A program made the translations under genes and the position numbers. A DNA stretch of 64,000 bases from Lota lota (Eukaryota; Chordata; Actinopteri; Gadiformes; Lotidae). The DNA lies in assembly GCA_026745465.1 (NCBI GenBank), contig JACYXH010000136.1, positions 26,001 through 90,000 of the forward strand, written 5' to 3'. The notes under the pieces were generated by a model, which saw only the letters and a list, made by a program, of their open reading frames with translations, searched no databases and had not been told where the DNA came from. Shown here piece by piece: positions 35,733 through 47,008 of this stretch; positions within the stretch are counted from its first letter, which is position 1, and each line of letters begins with the position of its first letter.

Positions 35733-38700
35733 ATGGGACTGGGCGGGGTTTTCAGTCACAAGTTCTGCACCTTTCAAATCACAAAAACCCTTCATTCCCA
35801 TTGGATGTCCCGGAAATAACAGAGTAATATGGGTAAGGGGTCGAGGGTGAATTCAGTCAGTAAGCTCCTCTTTTTCACCCATGCGAATGTCAGGGAGCGA
35901 AAAAAAATCATTATCCAAAAGAAAACGAGGGCCGATAAACAATGGTTTCTGAATCCCCCCCCCCCTCCCCCCTCCAGCCTCTCCCTCTCCAATCATCTGG
36001 CTAATGCTTTTGTTGATGAAATAGAAATTTACTGATGTTGTGGATACGGCCCATATTTATCAGTGTTTCCAGTCTCAAAACACTCTCGGCAGAGGTGCAC
36101 AAGTGAAATACCCATTACTGCATGTGTCAGTGTCATAAAACACAGTATCGGCGGCTGCTGCGGAGGCAGAGCGATAATGGAGGCAGTGCATCAGTGTTCG
36201 GCACAAGGTCTGCGGTCCACACTGGCGCCCTCACCTGCAGCACCGGCACGCTGTGGGAATGGATACGGAAACATTAATGTCCAGAGAAACGTATACGGTT
36301 TTATTTCAACGATGGTCCAGATCTGGGTCATGAACAAGGAAATAAGTGTTGGCTTTTGTTTGGTCTTGGTTTTTTTCTGGTTTTTTTCGCGATTCTCAGG
36401 TTTAAATGTTGAAAACACGGTATTGCTTTAGATTTCACAGAACGATTTTTGTGGAAGATATATAATATATACATTTATAAGATATTTTCACGGTGGTTGC
36501 TCTGGGTTCATGTCATGCAGGGGTTTTCAGAAGAGCTTGTTGTGGAATAGGTTGGTGGGGTCAGAGAGACTGAAAATGAGTGTGAAAACACCCATGCTTT
36601 GGGTGGTGATGGTAGGAAGAGCACAGGTGCGTCTTCATAGTGAACATCAGCACAATGACTACAGGCCATGAAAGCATTCATTGTTGATTGAGGGATTTGA
36701 ATGTGACAATTCATGACCATCATCCATTTATTGCCACAGTAAAGTATTTGGTTATCATGTGGAGGCCCCTTTCATCGCCACGTCAAAGACTGGAGCCAGG
36801 GTTTTTGCTCGACCCCTTATGGTTCTCAATATGCCCATTGGCATGATGGGAAATACTATTTAAAGCATTAAAAAAAACACCATGATGCTTGGAATGATGA
36901 ATGATAGAGCAGAATATGAAGGGTTCAGTCGGGGTTGTATGCAGATCAAACATTTATCCGTTTTATACTCATCTACCCTTTTCCCCGTCTTAAGGGGGCA
37001 TCCTGTTTGATGATAAATAATTGAGGCCCTAGCATTCTTGTAGGGGCGCGGGACCCTAAAGCCGCTGCATTGGTCTCTGATGACCTGTGATGGGATGGCG
37101 CCCGCGGCAGAAATGCAAATGACTTGAAAAAAGAAGAAGAGAAAACCAAAGACAAACGCTGCCGTTTCCAAACCCAGACAGGGCTGTTTGGACGGTCTGC
37201 AGGAGGAGTCTATTCTTAGACTGTTCCTCCTGATTAGGAGCAGAGCAGGAACCCGGAGAGGTGTTTGTGACTGGGATCGCCTTCCATGGCACTCGACTTC
37301 GGATCCATGACCCGACTCAGAGGTGCACGCTGTGTTCTAAGTACCGTTCAGCCGGCAGATAGAAAGTGCATCACTCCCATCGCAGAAGGGCTTTGCTTCC
37401 ATGGAAATTCTGATTGTATCTCATTGCAGCTCGTCTGTTTGCACGAAAGGCGCAATGGCGCACACAACAGTCTCGGTCTGTTTACACGCAGGGGGACCTG
37501 GCCAGATCCCCTCTTGATACGCGCACGCAGGTTTCAGGTCTGTACCGTATATGGTTTGCACAATCTCCGAGAATGGGCGGAGACGTAGCAGCCGCGGTGC
37601 ACGATTGAACACCGCTTGATGAATCATGTTTGATAATAATTGAAAGGGCTAGGGAAAGTACAGCGGTGTTCCAGAGGCATGTGCACACTAGCCCTGCTCA
37701 TGACTGTGAAGGAGCATCGCAGTCTGCCTAGTTAAAAAAAACAACAATGGCAACGAAGGAACGAGGAGCAATCGAAACACAGGATGAACAATCTGGAAGG
37801 AAGGCTTTCCTCAGATTCAAATGTGCATTTATTTTACTTTCCAACTGGAGTGGAGAGTGGCGAGAGCAGGAGCATCGCTCTGATTGGCTGGAGTCTTTTG
37901 AACAACGGAAGGCGGTGGCCATATTAAAAAATCAATTGCTGCCCAGCCAAGGCCAGAGGAATATTCATTGTGAAACGCAAATGTGAATAGTGCAGTGTAC
38001 CACCTGGTGGTTTGGATATTGTCTTCGTCTGTAACCCTTCTCGCCTGTTTGGATGTAGAAAACGTCTGTTTTTGTACGGCCATCTCACAACCACTTTCAA
38101 TTCACAATTCGAAGAGCGATTAACGCTTGGGCCCCTGTGTGAAAAACCGACATAACTGCGGTAATCCCAGAGCACCACGGTCAGTATTGCAGGGCTAGGT
38201 GCTGGCAGTCACAGGGATTCAGTGAGTCAGGAAAACACACACGCCTCAAGAACTTTGGCTCGGTGATATTTGCAATCATTGCCTACTGCTGTTCAAATTA
38301 CCTTCCAATATTTGGAAGTTTGAGAGGGGAGTCCGTACATTTTTCAATTTAAATATTATTCAAGTGTAGGGTGTATTGTTTTAAAAAAAGATACGTGTGG
38401 TGCTATTGTATGGTGAGGGGGCCATTGAGGGGTTGCTATGCAACCATCAGAAAGAAAGCTAATAAGAGGAAGACGAGCAGCAGAGAAGTAGTAATGATGC
38501 GCTGAGTCCTACCATAAAAAAACCATCAAATTACTTTTTCACCTTGGTAGCTACACATATATTCATCCACTCACGATTATTTACCTATTCAACAGAATTT
38601 GCCAAAAGTGTCCCAAATTTCTATTTTGGTGGGGTCGTGTTGGGGACTGTATTCTGGATCAACATTCAAACAAATAATATCAACATGTTTCCACACTGGC

Positions 38701-39125
38701 TGATGGCCATGGGTTGTCTTTATGGCACGATCAAATTAAATCTTGAAATGTGTTACCTGTTTTTGCCTGGAACTAGTATGGCAGGATGTGGCACGGACTG
38801 CCATTTCCTGTTGTCCTTTAATATGTGCCTGATGTCCCCTTCAACAGCGTCTCCCAAGCTATTCTGTCTTTTTCCTTAGTGGCTTTCGTTCTTCACCAAT
38901 ATGAACAATGGTTAGGAAAAGTGAATGTATAACGTCTTCTAGTTAAAACAATGGGAACAAGAATCACAAATCCTTTTAAATGTAGTGAAAAGTCTACAAT
39001 GCAGTGTTTGATTTTCTCTTTGAAATTCCAATAAATATGAACAGTGTCAACCGCATTAAGAGACCATAACCAACATAAATACACAGGGATTAATTATAGA
39101 CCATCAGTCAAACACACATGCTTGT
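35733..39125. other. Long single-copy stretch
   Basis: 3.4 kb with few simple repeats. C10 lies near 35956. CTGATTGGCTGG at 37880 contains an inverted CCAAT. Blocks at 37620-38000 and 38530-38900 are clean, AT-rich and gene-free. I recognise no exon, and open frames are short. Confidence 0.45.
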
Positions 39126-39129
39126 ACAC

Positions 39130-39167
<38 letters not shown>

Positions 39168-39171
39168 ACAC
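39126..39171. repeat. (CA)n microsatellite
   Basis: CA with one CG and one CT interruption. Confidence 0.95.
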
Positions 39172-39401
39172 GTAGAGAAAATGGCCATGCCGAGTGAACG
39201 CATCAGTAGGAGCTCATTGAAAGCCGATCATTTGGCCATTGCAGGTTGGTTGTGTTGAAACAGAGAGAACCTGCTCCTACAGCACCTCCAGCCTCCACGG
39301 TAGACGCTTAGAGACACGGTAGAGCATGCGTCCCCGGCACCGTGCCGTAAGGAACCGACGTGCCGGGAAGCGGTGCACATGTTCTCTGGAGGTGCGACGG
39401 T

Positions 39402-39420
39402 AAAAAAAAAAAAAAAAAAA
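39402..39420. repeat. A19 homopolymer
   Basis: Longest A/T run in the window. C16 lies nearby at 39547-39562. Confidence 0.95.
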
Positions 39421-39753
39421 GACATGCAGCAGTTCCTGCAGAACGCCTTCATCTTTTTTCTTTTATTTTTCTCCTCAAACCACACCTCCTCTTCGGCACA
39501 CATTTCAGAGGAGGGCTGTCAGCTTATGGCATATTAGCTGGATGGACCCCCCCCCCCCCCCCGGGACCAGGCAGGCCTGCTTGGAGGGATCCCAGGGAAG
39601 TAATGGAACACACACTATGTGCGATGCTTTGCTCTGTCATTCCGATTCAGCGCGAAGAGAAGAGTCAAACGCAAGGCGTGGCAGGAAAGGCCCGGCTGCT
39701 GGAGCCGCAGAGCCCGCCTCACCAACGCCCGCCGGGACGCCCTTACTGTCCCT

Positions 39754-39786
39754 TCTTAACAACGTCTATACAACACGTTGTTAAGA
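39754..39786. repeat. Perfect 12-bp inverted repeat, 9-base loop
   Basis: Arms TCTTAACAACGT and ACGTTGTTAAGA. Further AACGT/ACGTT copies follow at 39788-39810, including the palindrome CAACGTTG. Confidence 0.9.
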
Positions 39787-39999
39787 CAACGTGTACATAG
39801 TGTACTCAACGTTGAATAAACTGCTGATGAGGGGAGAACGCACCCCATCCCTAATTCTATTCACAACACATTTCTGTTCCAAAGGCTTTGTTTGTTTCAT
39901 TCCTTTTTTTTTAACAATGTAACTTATTCAATTATACTCTGCCTGCCATGGTTTTTTCTTTAGTTTATGAATATGTATAGATTTGTTTATTTATATCAT

Positions 40000-40640
40000 T
40001 CCTGGAGCCTGGGGGTATAATGATGCAAAGGTATATCTCATTAGCATTAACCTCCGTAGTACTGCTCTAATCAAATGCTTATCTGATTTAAAATGCTTGA
40101 AATACTGCTATCCTACTGCTCCACTTGATCCCATATTACGGTGTCAGGGGGGGGCTTATTCTTAAGCAGAAAGGCATTTGACATTATCCATGTAGCATTC
40201 CACACCGCTGACAGTACAGTAAAACAAGCTACGCTATGCTACTTGCCCTTATGGACCCTGAAAACATGAAATCAATACTGCATGCATTTCCAGCAGGAAA
40301 ATTCTGTTATTGAGTATAGCGCTATTTAATGGCTTCTGTTATTGACATCCATGAGTTATGAAATAAAACCTAATGCAATGAGGACGAGGGAAATAGTATT
40401 TGAGGGTTTTCCTTGGATCAATTTGATGCCGGAGAATTGCTTTCTGGTGACAACAAAATGCTAATGTCGTACCATTAAAGACCATTAAAAAAGGTCAGGA
40501 AAATGTGCAGAGGTATCAAAAAGCTAAGGAGGGTCGGTGGGAATATTTCTTATCAGGTAGATGAGAAATATTCGTAGCATCACAGCAATTCTCCAAGGGC
40601 TCCTCTGCAGCGTGGTCTCCTTGACACGCGGTGTTGGATG
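40000..40640. promoter_or_regulatory. Candidate conserved noncoding element
   Basis: Over 600 bp with no simple repeat, TAAT/ATTA-rich: CATTAGCATTAACC near 40039, TGCTAATGTCG near 40458, and ACCATTAAAG then ACCATTAAAA at 40471-40490. CTGACAGTACAG near 40206 holds a TGACAG. Flanking 39811-39999 and 40641-41150 are single-copy without a gene. Confidence 0.35.
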
Positions 40641-41150
40641 CCATTAGTGACACATACCGTACATGAAGATATGAATATATATAGTTCTAACATTCACAGA
40701 TAATGTACATTTTATGTCAATACATTTGTCAAACGCAAATCCAATAATACAATTCATCAGTGTGTGCAAAATTGTTCTTTGTGCATGGACAATTTGATAA
40801 AAGATAAAAAATGTTACGTTTTGCAAAGTTTTGGAATGATGTTGCAATTTAACAAATGTAGTCATTGGTTATATTTGTTTGGATAAGGAACATTAAAAAA
40901 AACACTGCCAATATTACCACGTCATGAGAGTTGTACCAGAGACATTTACCTTTTTTATTTTCTCAAATAGGACAATTCTGAAAATGACCATCCTAATGTA
41001 CCTTTCCGTTCGTTTCAACGTAATGATAAGCGGGACAAAATTTGTTCGCAATACAGAACACTCGCTCAAACTGCGCAGTCGACAAAGGTTTGTCTCCACA
41101 GGGTGAGACAGACCTTTTCCCCCACCTCTCTCTGAAGCTACCCCATCACA

Positions 41151-41790
41151 TCTGCCCCTACTCCACCACCACCTTCACCCCATCAAATCTCACCACAAAC
41201 ACCACCCTACCCCACCACCACCCCTACCGGCGGACCAAATCTCACCACCAGTCCACCCCTTCCCGCCTCAACCAAACACCAACCAGCCCTACCACCACTA
41301 ATACCACAACCACCACCCCCACCCCACCACCACTAATACCACAACACCACTACCACCCCACCCCACCACCACACCACCCCACACCCCAACACCACCCCAC
41401 TCCAACACCACTGCCACCATCACCACCCCACTCCACACACCGACTTCCCCCACCCCACCACCACCCCAACCCCCACCCCACCACCCACTAATACCACTAC
41501 CACCCCACCCCACCACCACTAATACCACAACCACCCACCCCACCCCACCCCCACTATTACCACAACCACCAACACCACTACCACCATCACCATCACCATC
41601 ACCGACACCCCCACCACCACCACCACAACCATCACTACAACTACCACCACCACACCCCCACCACCCCACCCAGCCACCAGCACCACCCAACCCCACCATC
41701 ACTACCACCACCACAACCACCGTCACCCCCACCCCACTCCAACACCACCTCCAACCCCACCCCAGCGACCCCAACCCCCCATCCCCACCC
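41151..41790. repeat. CCA/CCACC-rich degenerate minisatellite
   Basis: About 640 bp made almost only of C, A and some T on plus. G is rare throughout. Recurrent strings are CCACCACC, ACCCCACC and CACTAATACCACAACCACC (about 41298, 41328, 41485, 41516). The minus strand is a G/T strand with many GGTGGTGGGG runs, hence G-quadruplex-prone. No frame is a plausible protein. Confidence 0.93.
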
Positions 41791-41908
41791 TCTTCCCGTT
41801 CTTATCCATTACATGGGGGCTGAATGATGGTGATTTGGTTGAGGCCCAGTGACTGCCTGTGGAAAATTGGTTGGTTGATAAAAACCCTCCTATCAAAGAG
41901 GGGGCGGT

Positions 41909-41928
41909 GGGGGGGGGGGGGGGGGGGG
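41909..41928. repeat. G20 homopolymer
   Basis: Pure G run on plus. Confidence 0.95.
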
Positions 41929-42886
41929 CTACTTTCTCATTTACATTTAGATGAGTATTGATTATTTATTTACTCAGCGGAGTGGGATTCTTTTCCAATC
42001 TTATCTCTGGTCTCTGGCTGTCACCTGGAGAGAGAGGGGAAAGAGATAGAGCTCTTGACACCGCGCTAAGATAACGCCATTTTGTAAAGGCTGATAAAAC
42101 TTGGGAGTGGTGGTCCCTGCCTCCCCCTCCCCCCCCCCTCCCACCTTATTCTGACTGAAAAAGAGAAAGTTTGGAAAATTAAAACGGATAGCCCTTGTTC
42201 GGGGGAAGAGGGCAGGTGAAGGAATCTCAATTTGCCGGGGTAACAAGTCAAATTGGTTGTCAAGATGTAGTCTGGGGGGGGGGCCTTCGGGAAGAGGGGA
42301 ATCTTATCCCCCTTGTCTCAACAGATTAGGACATCTATCAGGTATCGCATAACGCCGTTTGATACTGCCGTGACCCAGCGGCGCCGGGTTTTGACGTTTC
42401 ACGACGTCACGCGTGTTACCAACAGATCCTGTTTTCTTGCTTTTTCTTTGGCTTGGTGCTGCTTTCATGTTCCAACGTGTAATCTCCACATGCCTGACGT
42501 TCTCCAGGCGGACACTGAAACAGATCCGGCATGTCTGTCATGCTCGCGGGCGCAAAACTCTGGTGATGTTTGACGGGGTGTGGGGGGTGGCTGGTCATGC
42601 ATTAGCAATGAGACAGGGGGGCCCCGTGGCAAAGGGGCCCGCGAGGGTGACGGCTGAAGGTGTTTAAGGTGGAGCAGGAGAAGGTGCTGGGTGGTGGGGA
42701 AGCCCTGACAGACCCTGCCTCTTCTTCTCAGCCCGCTGACGCAGAGTGAGGCGTCTCCCGGGGCGGCCTCTGTCAGGTCCTCTGTCAGGTCCACTCCTCC
42801 TCACTGAGGGACACAACAGGAGACGCGAGCCTTCCCCAGGTGCTCTGCTGCTGCCTGCTCACCTTTCACCTTCCTGGACCGGAGCG
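41929..42886. other. Single-copy upstream DNA
   Basis: C and G runs of 7-9 bases at 42130 and 42273. CTCTGTCAGGTC is duplicated at 42766-42790. No gene recognised. Confidence 0.5.
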
Positions 42887-43603
42887 CACGCACACACACA
42901 CACACACACATACATACATACACATACACACACACAAATACACATACACACACATACACACAAATACACGTATACATACACACGCACATATACACACACA
43001 AATACACATACACACACATACACACAAATACACGTATACATACACACACACAAATACACACATGCACACACTCACATCAATATGCACATACACATATACA
43101 CATACACACATACATAAACATAGACACACACACATACATATAGGCACACACACACATAAACACACACGTACCTATACATGCAGACACATAAACACACACA
43201 CACATCAATATACACATACATATAAGCACACCACCCCCCCCCCCACACACACACACACACACACATAAATCGACACACATATAAATACACACACATAAAT
43301 ATACACACACATTAAAATACACAAATGCATACAGACACATCAGTATAAACACCCCCCTCCCACACACACACACACATAAATATACACACATACCTATATG
43401 CACACACTCATACACACATACATATACACACACACATAAATATACACACATACATATAAACACACACATAAATATACACACATACATATAAACACACACA
43501 TTGATATACACACATACCTATAGATACAAACACACACACAAACACTCACAGAAAGGCATATATACACACACACACATACAGTAATAAACACACATACACA
43601 CAC
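42887..43603. repeat. Large compound (CA)n/(TACA)n array
   Basis: About 715 bp of CA, TACA, AATACA and CATA units. A roughly 67-bp block beginning at ACACACAAATACACATACAC near 42927 recurs near 42995, and further AATATACACACATACATATA-type duplications lie at 43375-43500. C11 interrupts it at 43234-43244. Confidence 0.93.
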
Positions 43604-44470
43604 CTCATCTCCATCTTCCCTATGGTCACTCCTCTTTCCTTGTAGTCTTCTGTTCAGAGAACGCAGCAAAATAATAACAAACTGATTTCCCATGATCCAT
43701 TTCTTTGACACATATATCGTCATTGGTTACAGTCCATTCCTTTAAACCATGGAGAGGTTAGAGCTTTGTAGCTGCTGGACCACCTGACTCCGAACGGATC
43801 TGCACGGACAGCGACCATGTTCCCTATCTCCCGGCAGGAGACTTATTGTGCAGCTCAAGGATAAGAAGCCATTTTTCTTTGTTAGCCAGTCAGTCATTAG
43901 CCTAGTTACACATCTGGATCCCTACAGCAATTTAAGGGTATGGGAAGGCTCCCCCAACAACAAAACCCGCAAAAAAAAAACCTAATTAGCCCAACCGGAG
44001 AGGAACATCTTGTTTTCCTACACCCCTAATGGATTCTACCCAAGGTCTTTTCAAATGCAAAGCCATCAAGGAGATGGTTGAGGAGACAACCCCCACTAAC
44101 TCCCCCCGCCCTCCCTACTCCCCCACGCACAGCATTATATTACTTCCCCCACTGCAGACCAGCCACTAGCTCCTTCTTCACCATAAATACAGCATGCCAG
44201 TGTGGTCCTGCTCTGTGCTTTATGCAGGCCCATACCAAAGGTGTCATTACAGTACATCTGCACCCGAAGAGCTTGAAATAAGAATTATTTGTGATAGTAC
44301 ATAGAATCGAACCAAAATAATGTACAAAGCCAAATTTGAATGCTATTTTGAATGAAATATTATGAAATCTGTGGAAAAGTATAAATCCTTAATTCCACTG
44401 GAGAGATATTGTCTCACCAGTGGAAAGCAGAAAGCTGCTTACTCGCTCTGCTATATTACTATTGACCAAG
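43604..44470. other. Single-copy upstream DNA
   Basis: No gene recognised. Poly-A10 near 43972. Repeat-free to the hairpins. Confidence 0.5.
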
Positions 44471-44492
44471 AACATATTCGTTTGAATATGTT
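44471..44492. repeat. Perfect 9-bp hairpin with GTTT loop
   Basis: AACATATTC, GTTT, GAATATGTT. Two more pairs follow beyond a G-T mismatch. It lies four bases from a much longer hairpin with the same loop. Confidence 0.92.
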
Positions 44493-44496
44493 TTTT

Positions 44497-44570
44497 GCTG
44501 ACCAAAAGCGAACAAGATGGCTCTACTAATTGTTTAATTAGTAGAGCCATCTTGTTCGCTTTTGGTCAGC
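44497..44570. repeat. Perfect 35-bp inverted repeat with GTTT loop
   Basis: Left arm 44497-44531 begins GCTGACCAAAAGCG. Right arm 44536-44570 is its exact reverse complement, ending CGCTTTTGGTCAGC. The loop is GTTT at 44532-44535. Zero mismatches in 35 pairs. There is no obvious target-site duplication and no transposon-like sequence, so a MITE is not supported. A long reading frame runs through the right arm without known similarity. Confidence 0.95.
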
Positions 44571-45000
44571 ATTATCCATCCACGATTAAATCCATCGTTA
44601 TAGACTTTTTTTTAGAACACATTCCGGCTATGTTCGCGGAGAGTCAAAGTCTAAGAGACCTAGCTTTCAGCAGTTCATTAGAGAGCCAACACAACACTTA
44701 TTATAGTCAGATGGGAATTATGAGAGATTTTTGGTTTATTTCTTATTTTACAGAAACTGTTGACTGTATTGAAAGTAATACAAACGATTACAATAAAAGT
44801 CCCATGATGACACCATCAACTCGACACATGCACACACACTGACCCACACACACACACACTGACCCACACACACACCCGAGTGTGTGCATAGAGCACATCC
44901 TCCTCATCATCTTCGACCACTACTTACCATTTCTGTAAGGAATCATTCATGTCATAGATTTAACCATTTACTTCATGCAATGGTAATATGAGTAATATAA
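44571..45000. other. Single-copy DNA with short CA repeats
   Basis: CTGACCCACACACACACACA is repeated at about 44829-44876. No gene recognised. Confidence 0.5.
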
Positions 45001-45776
45001 TCTAGAGCCATTTGTGTATTTTTCTAGAGCCACTTTTTGTGTTTTCAGAGACAATTTCTGTGTTTTTCTAGAGCCAATGTTTGTGTATTTTCTAGAGCCG
45101 TTTTCCGTATTTTCTAGAGCCAGTTTTTATGTGTTTCTAGAGACCATTTGTGCGTTTTTCTAGAGTCGCTTTTTGTGTATTTTCTAGAGCCATTTTCCGT
45201 ATTTTCTAGAGCCAGTTTTTATGTGTTTCTAGAGACAATTTCTGCGTTTTTATAGCCACTTTTTGCGTTTTCTAGTCACTTTTTTGTGTATTTTCTAGAT
45301 CCCTTTTCCGTATTTTCTAGAGCCACTTTTTATGTGTTTCTAGAGACAGTTTCTGCGTTTTCTAGAGGCACTTTTTGTGTATTTTCTAGAGCAGTTTTTC
45401 GTATTTTCTAGAGCCAGTTTTTATGTGTTTCTAGAGACAATTCCTGTGTTTTCTAGAGCCACTTTTTGCGTTTTTCTAGTCACTGTTGTATTTTCTAGAG
45501 CCCTTTTTGTGTGTTTTCAGAGACAATTTCTGCGTTTTTCTAGACCCACTTTTTGTGTATTTTCTAGAGCCGTTTTCCGTATTTTGTAGAGCCAGTTTTT
45601 AAGTGTTTCTAGAGACCATTTTTGCGTTTTTCTAGAGTCACTTTTTTGTGTATTTTCTAGAGCCATTTCCGTATTTTCTAGAGCCACTTTTATGTGTTTC
45701 TTGAGACAATTTATGCGTTTTTCTAGAGTCACTTTTTGTGTATTTTCTAGAGCCATTTTCCGTATTTTCCTAGAGC
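45001..45776. repeat. 22-24-bp minisatellite with four-unit higher-order pattern
   Basis: Units start TCTAGAGNC and cycle through four types: GTCACTTTTTGTGTATTT, GCCATTTTCCGTATTT, GCCAGTTTTTATGTGTTT and GACAATTTCTGCGTTTT. The cycle is about 90 bp and recurs roughly eight times with decay. Confidence 0.93.
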
Positions 45777-45856
45777 CTAACCCTTTTTCCTAGAAGGCCA
45801 AATTATGTTTAAGCAAAGGTCAACATTTATAAGTTGCTAATTTTTGCTGGTTAGAT

Positions 45857-46212
45857 AGTTAATTATAGGTATAAGGTTAGCAAAGATTAAGTTTGGGTGT
45901 GAGGTTAGACATTTTTTTAATTAGGTATTGCGTTGTGTCAGAGGTGGTTAAGTTTAGGTACTAGTTTAGAGATGGTTAAATTTAGATATTAGGTAAGAGA
46001 TGGTTACGTTTAGGTATTAGGTTAGAAGTGGTTAAGGTTAGGTACTAGGTTAGAGATGGTTAATTTTAGGAATAAGGTTAGAGATGGTTAAGTTTAGGTA
46101 CTAGGGAAGAGATGGTATAGGTATAAGGTAAGAGGTGATTAAGTTTAGGAATGGTAAGTGGTGATTAAGTTTAGGTATTAGGTCAGATTTAGGGTTAGGG
46201 TTAGTTAAGGTA
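45857..46212. repeat. 28-bp degenerate GGTTA-rich minisatellite
   Basis: Unit approximately GGTTAAGTTTAGGTATTAGG plus TTAGAGAT, about 12 decayed copies. It ends in TTTAGGGTTAGGGTTAG (46189-46205), which contains nearly three vertebrate telomere repeats. Confidence 0.9.
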
Positions 46213-46284
46213 TTTTTAGATATGGTTACGGTTTTACAGGAACATACTACTTGTGTGTTCCCTTACCTGTCTAGCAGAGGTAGA

Positions 46285-46293
46285 CCCCCCCCC

Positions 46294-46360
<67 letters not shown>
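46285..46360. repeat. C26 joined to (AC)25
   Basis: C26 at 46285-46310 passes directly into 25 perfect AC units. Confidence 0.97.
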
Positions 46361-46362
<2 letters not shown>

Positions 46363-46388
46363 GCCGCTCGTCTTGTGGTTAGTGCCTC

Positions 46389-46437
46389 CTAGTGTCTGGG
46401 GTCCCCTAGTGTCTGGGGTCCCCTAGTGTCTGGGGCC
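46389..46437. repeat. 17-bp tandem triplication
   Basis: Three copies of CTAGTGTCTGGGGTCCC, the last diverging at its end. Confidence 0.92.
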
Positions 46438-46816
46438 TCCCTGCAGTGTCTGCTTAATTGTTTTGTTCTTTATTTGTTTTCATGTTTTTGTTGTTGTTTT
46501 TGCTCGGCAAGCTTCATGACCTTTCTGACCTTCATAGGTTTTTGCATTCCATCGGCTACACCTTGACAGCTGACAAATAGACCAAAGGCTTCCACGCATT
46601 TTTGGCTGACTCTTGTAGTTTCGGGTGGTAAACCAGGTTTACAAAAAAGTGTATTTTGGTTTGGATTTCCTTCAGTTTGTCTTTTGTTATGTATGTTTCA
46701 CATTCACTTGGTGCAGGTCTCCTGCTCAAAAATATGTTCACCTTATCCTACCTATTGTTTTCTGTGTCTTTGTGAGTGAATTTGTGCACCCATGTGTGTA
46801 TGCATCCGTCTGTTTC

Positions 46817-47008
46817 TGTGTGTGTGTATTTGTGAGTCTGTTTCTGTGTGTATGTGTGTGTGTGTGTGTATGTGTACGTGTGTGTCTGTGTATGTATGTG
46901 TGTGTGTCTAAATGTGTGCGCGTGTGCGCGTGTGCGTGGGTGTATGTGTGTGTATATGTATGTGTGTGTGTCTAAATGTGTGCGCGTGTGCGTGTGTGCG
47001 TGCGTGAG
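46817..47008. repeat. Compound (TG)n array
   Basis: TG with a duplicated block around GTGTGTCTAAATGTGTGCGCG (46903 and 46966). The 46438-46816 stretch before it is single-copy without a gene. Confidence 0.93.

Noticed and set aside
44497..44570. MITE or foldback transposon
   Set aside because: No internal sequence beyond the four-base loop, no target-site duplication and no second copy in the window.
44495..44842. 115-codon frame running through the right hairpin arm
   Set aside because: No family similarity. It starts inside the inverted repeat and ends in CA repeats.
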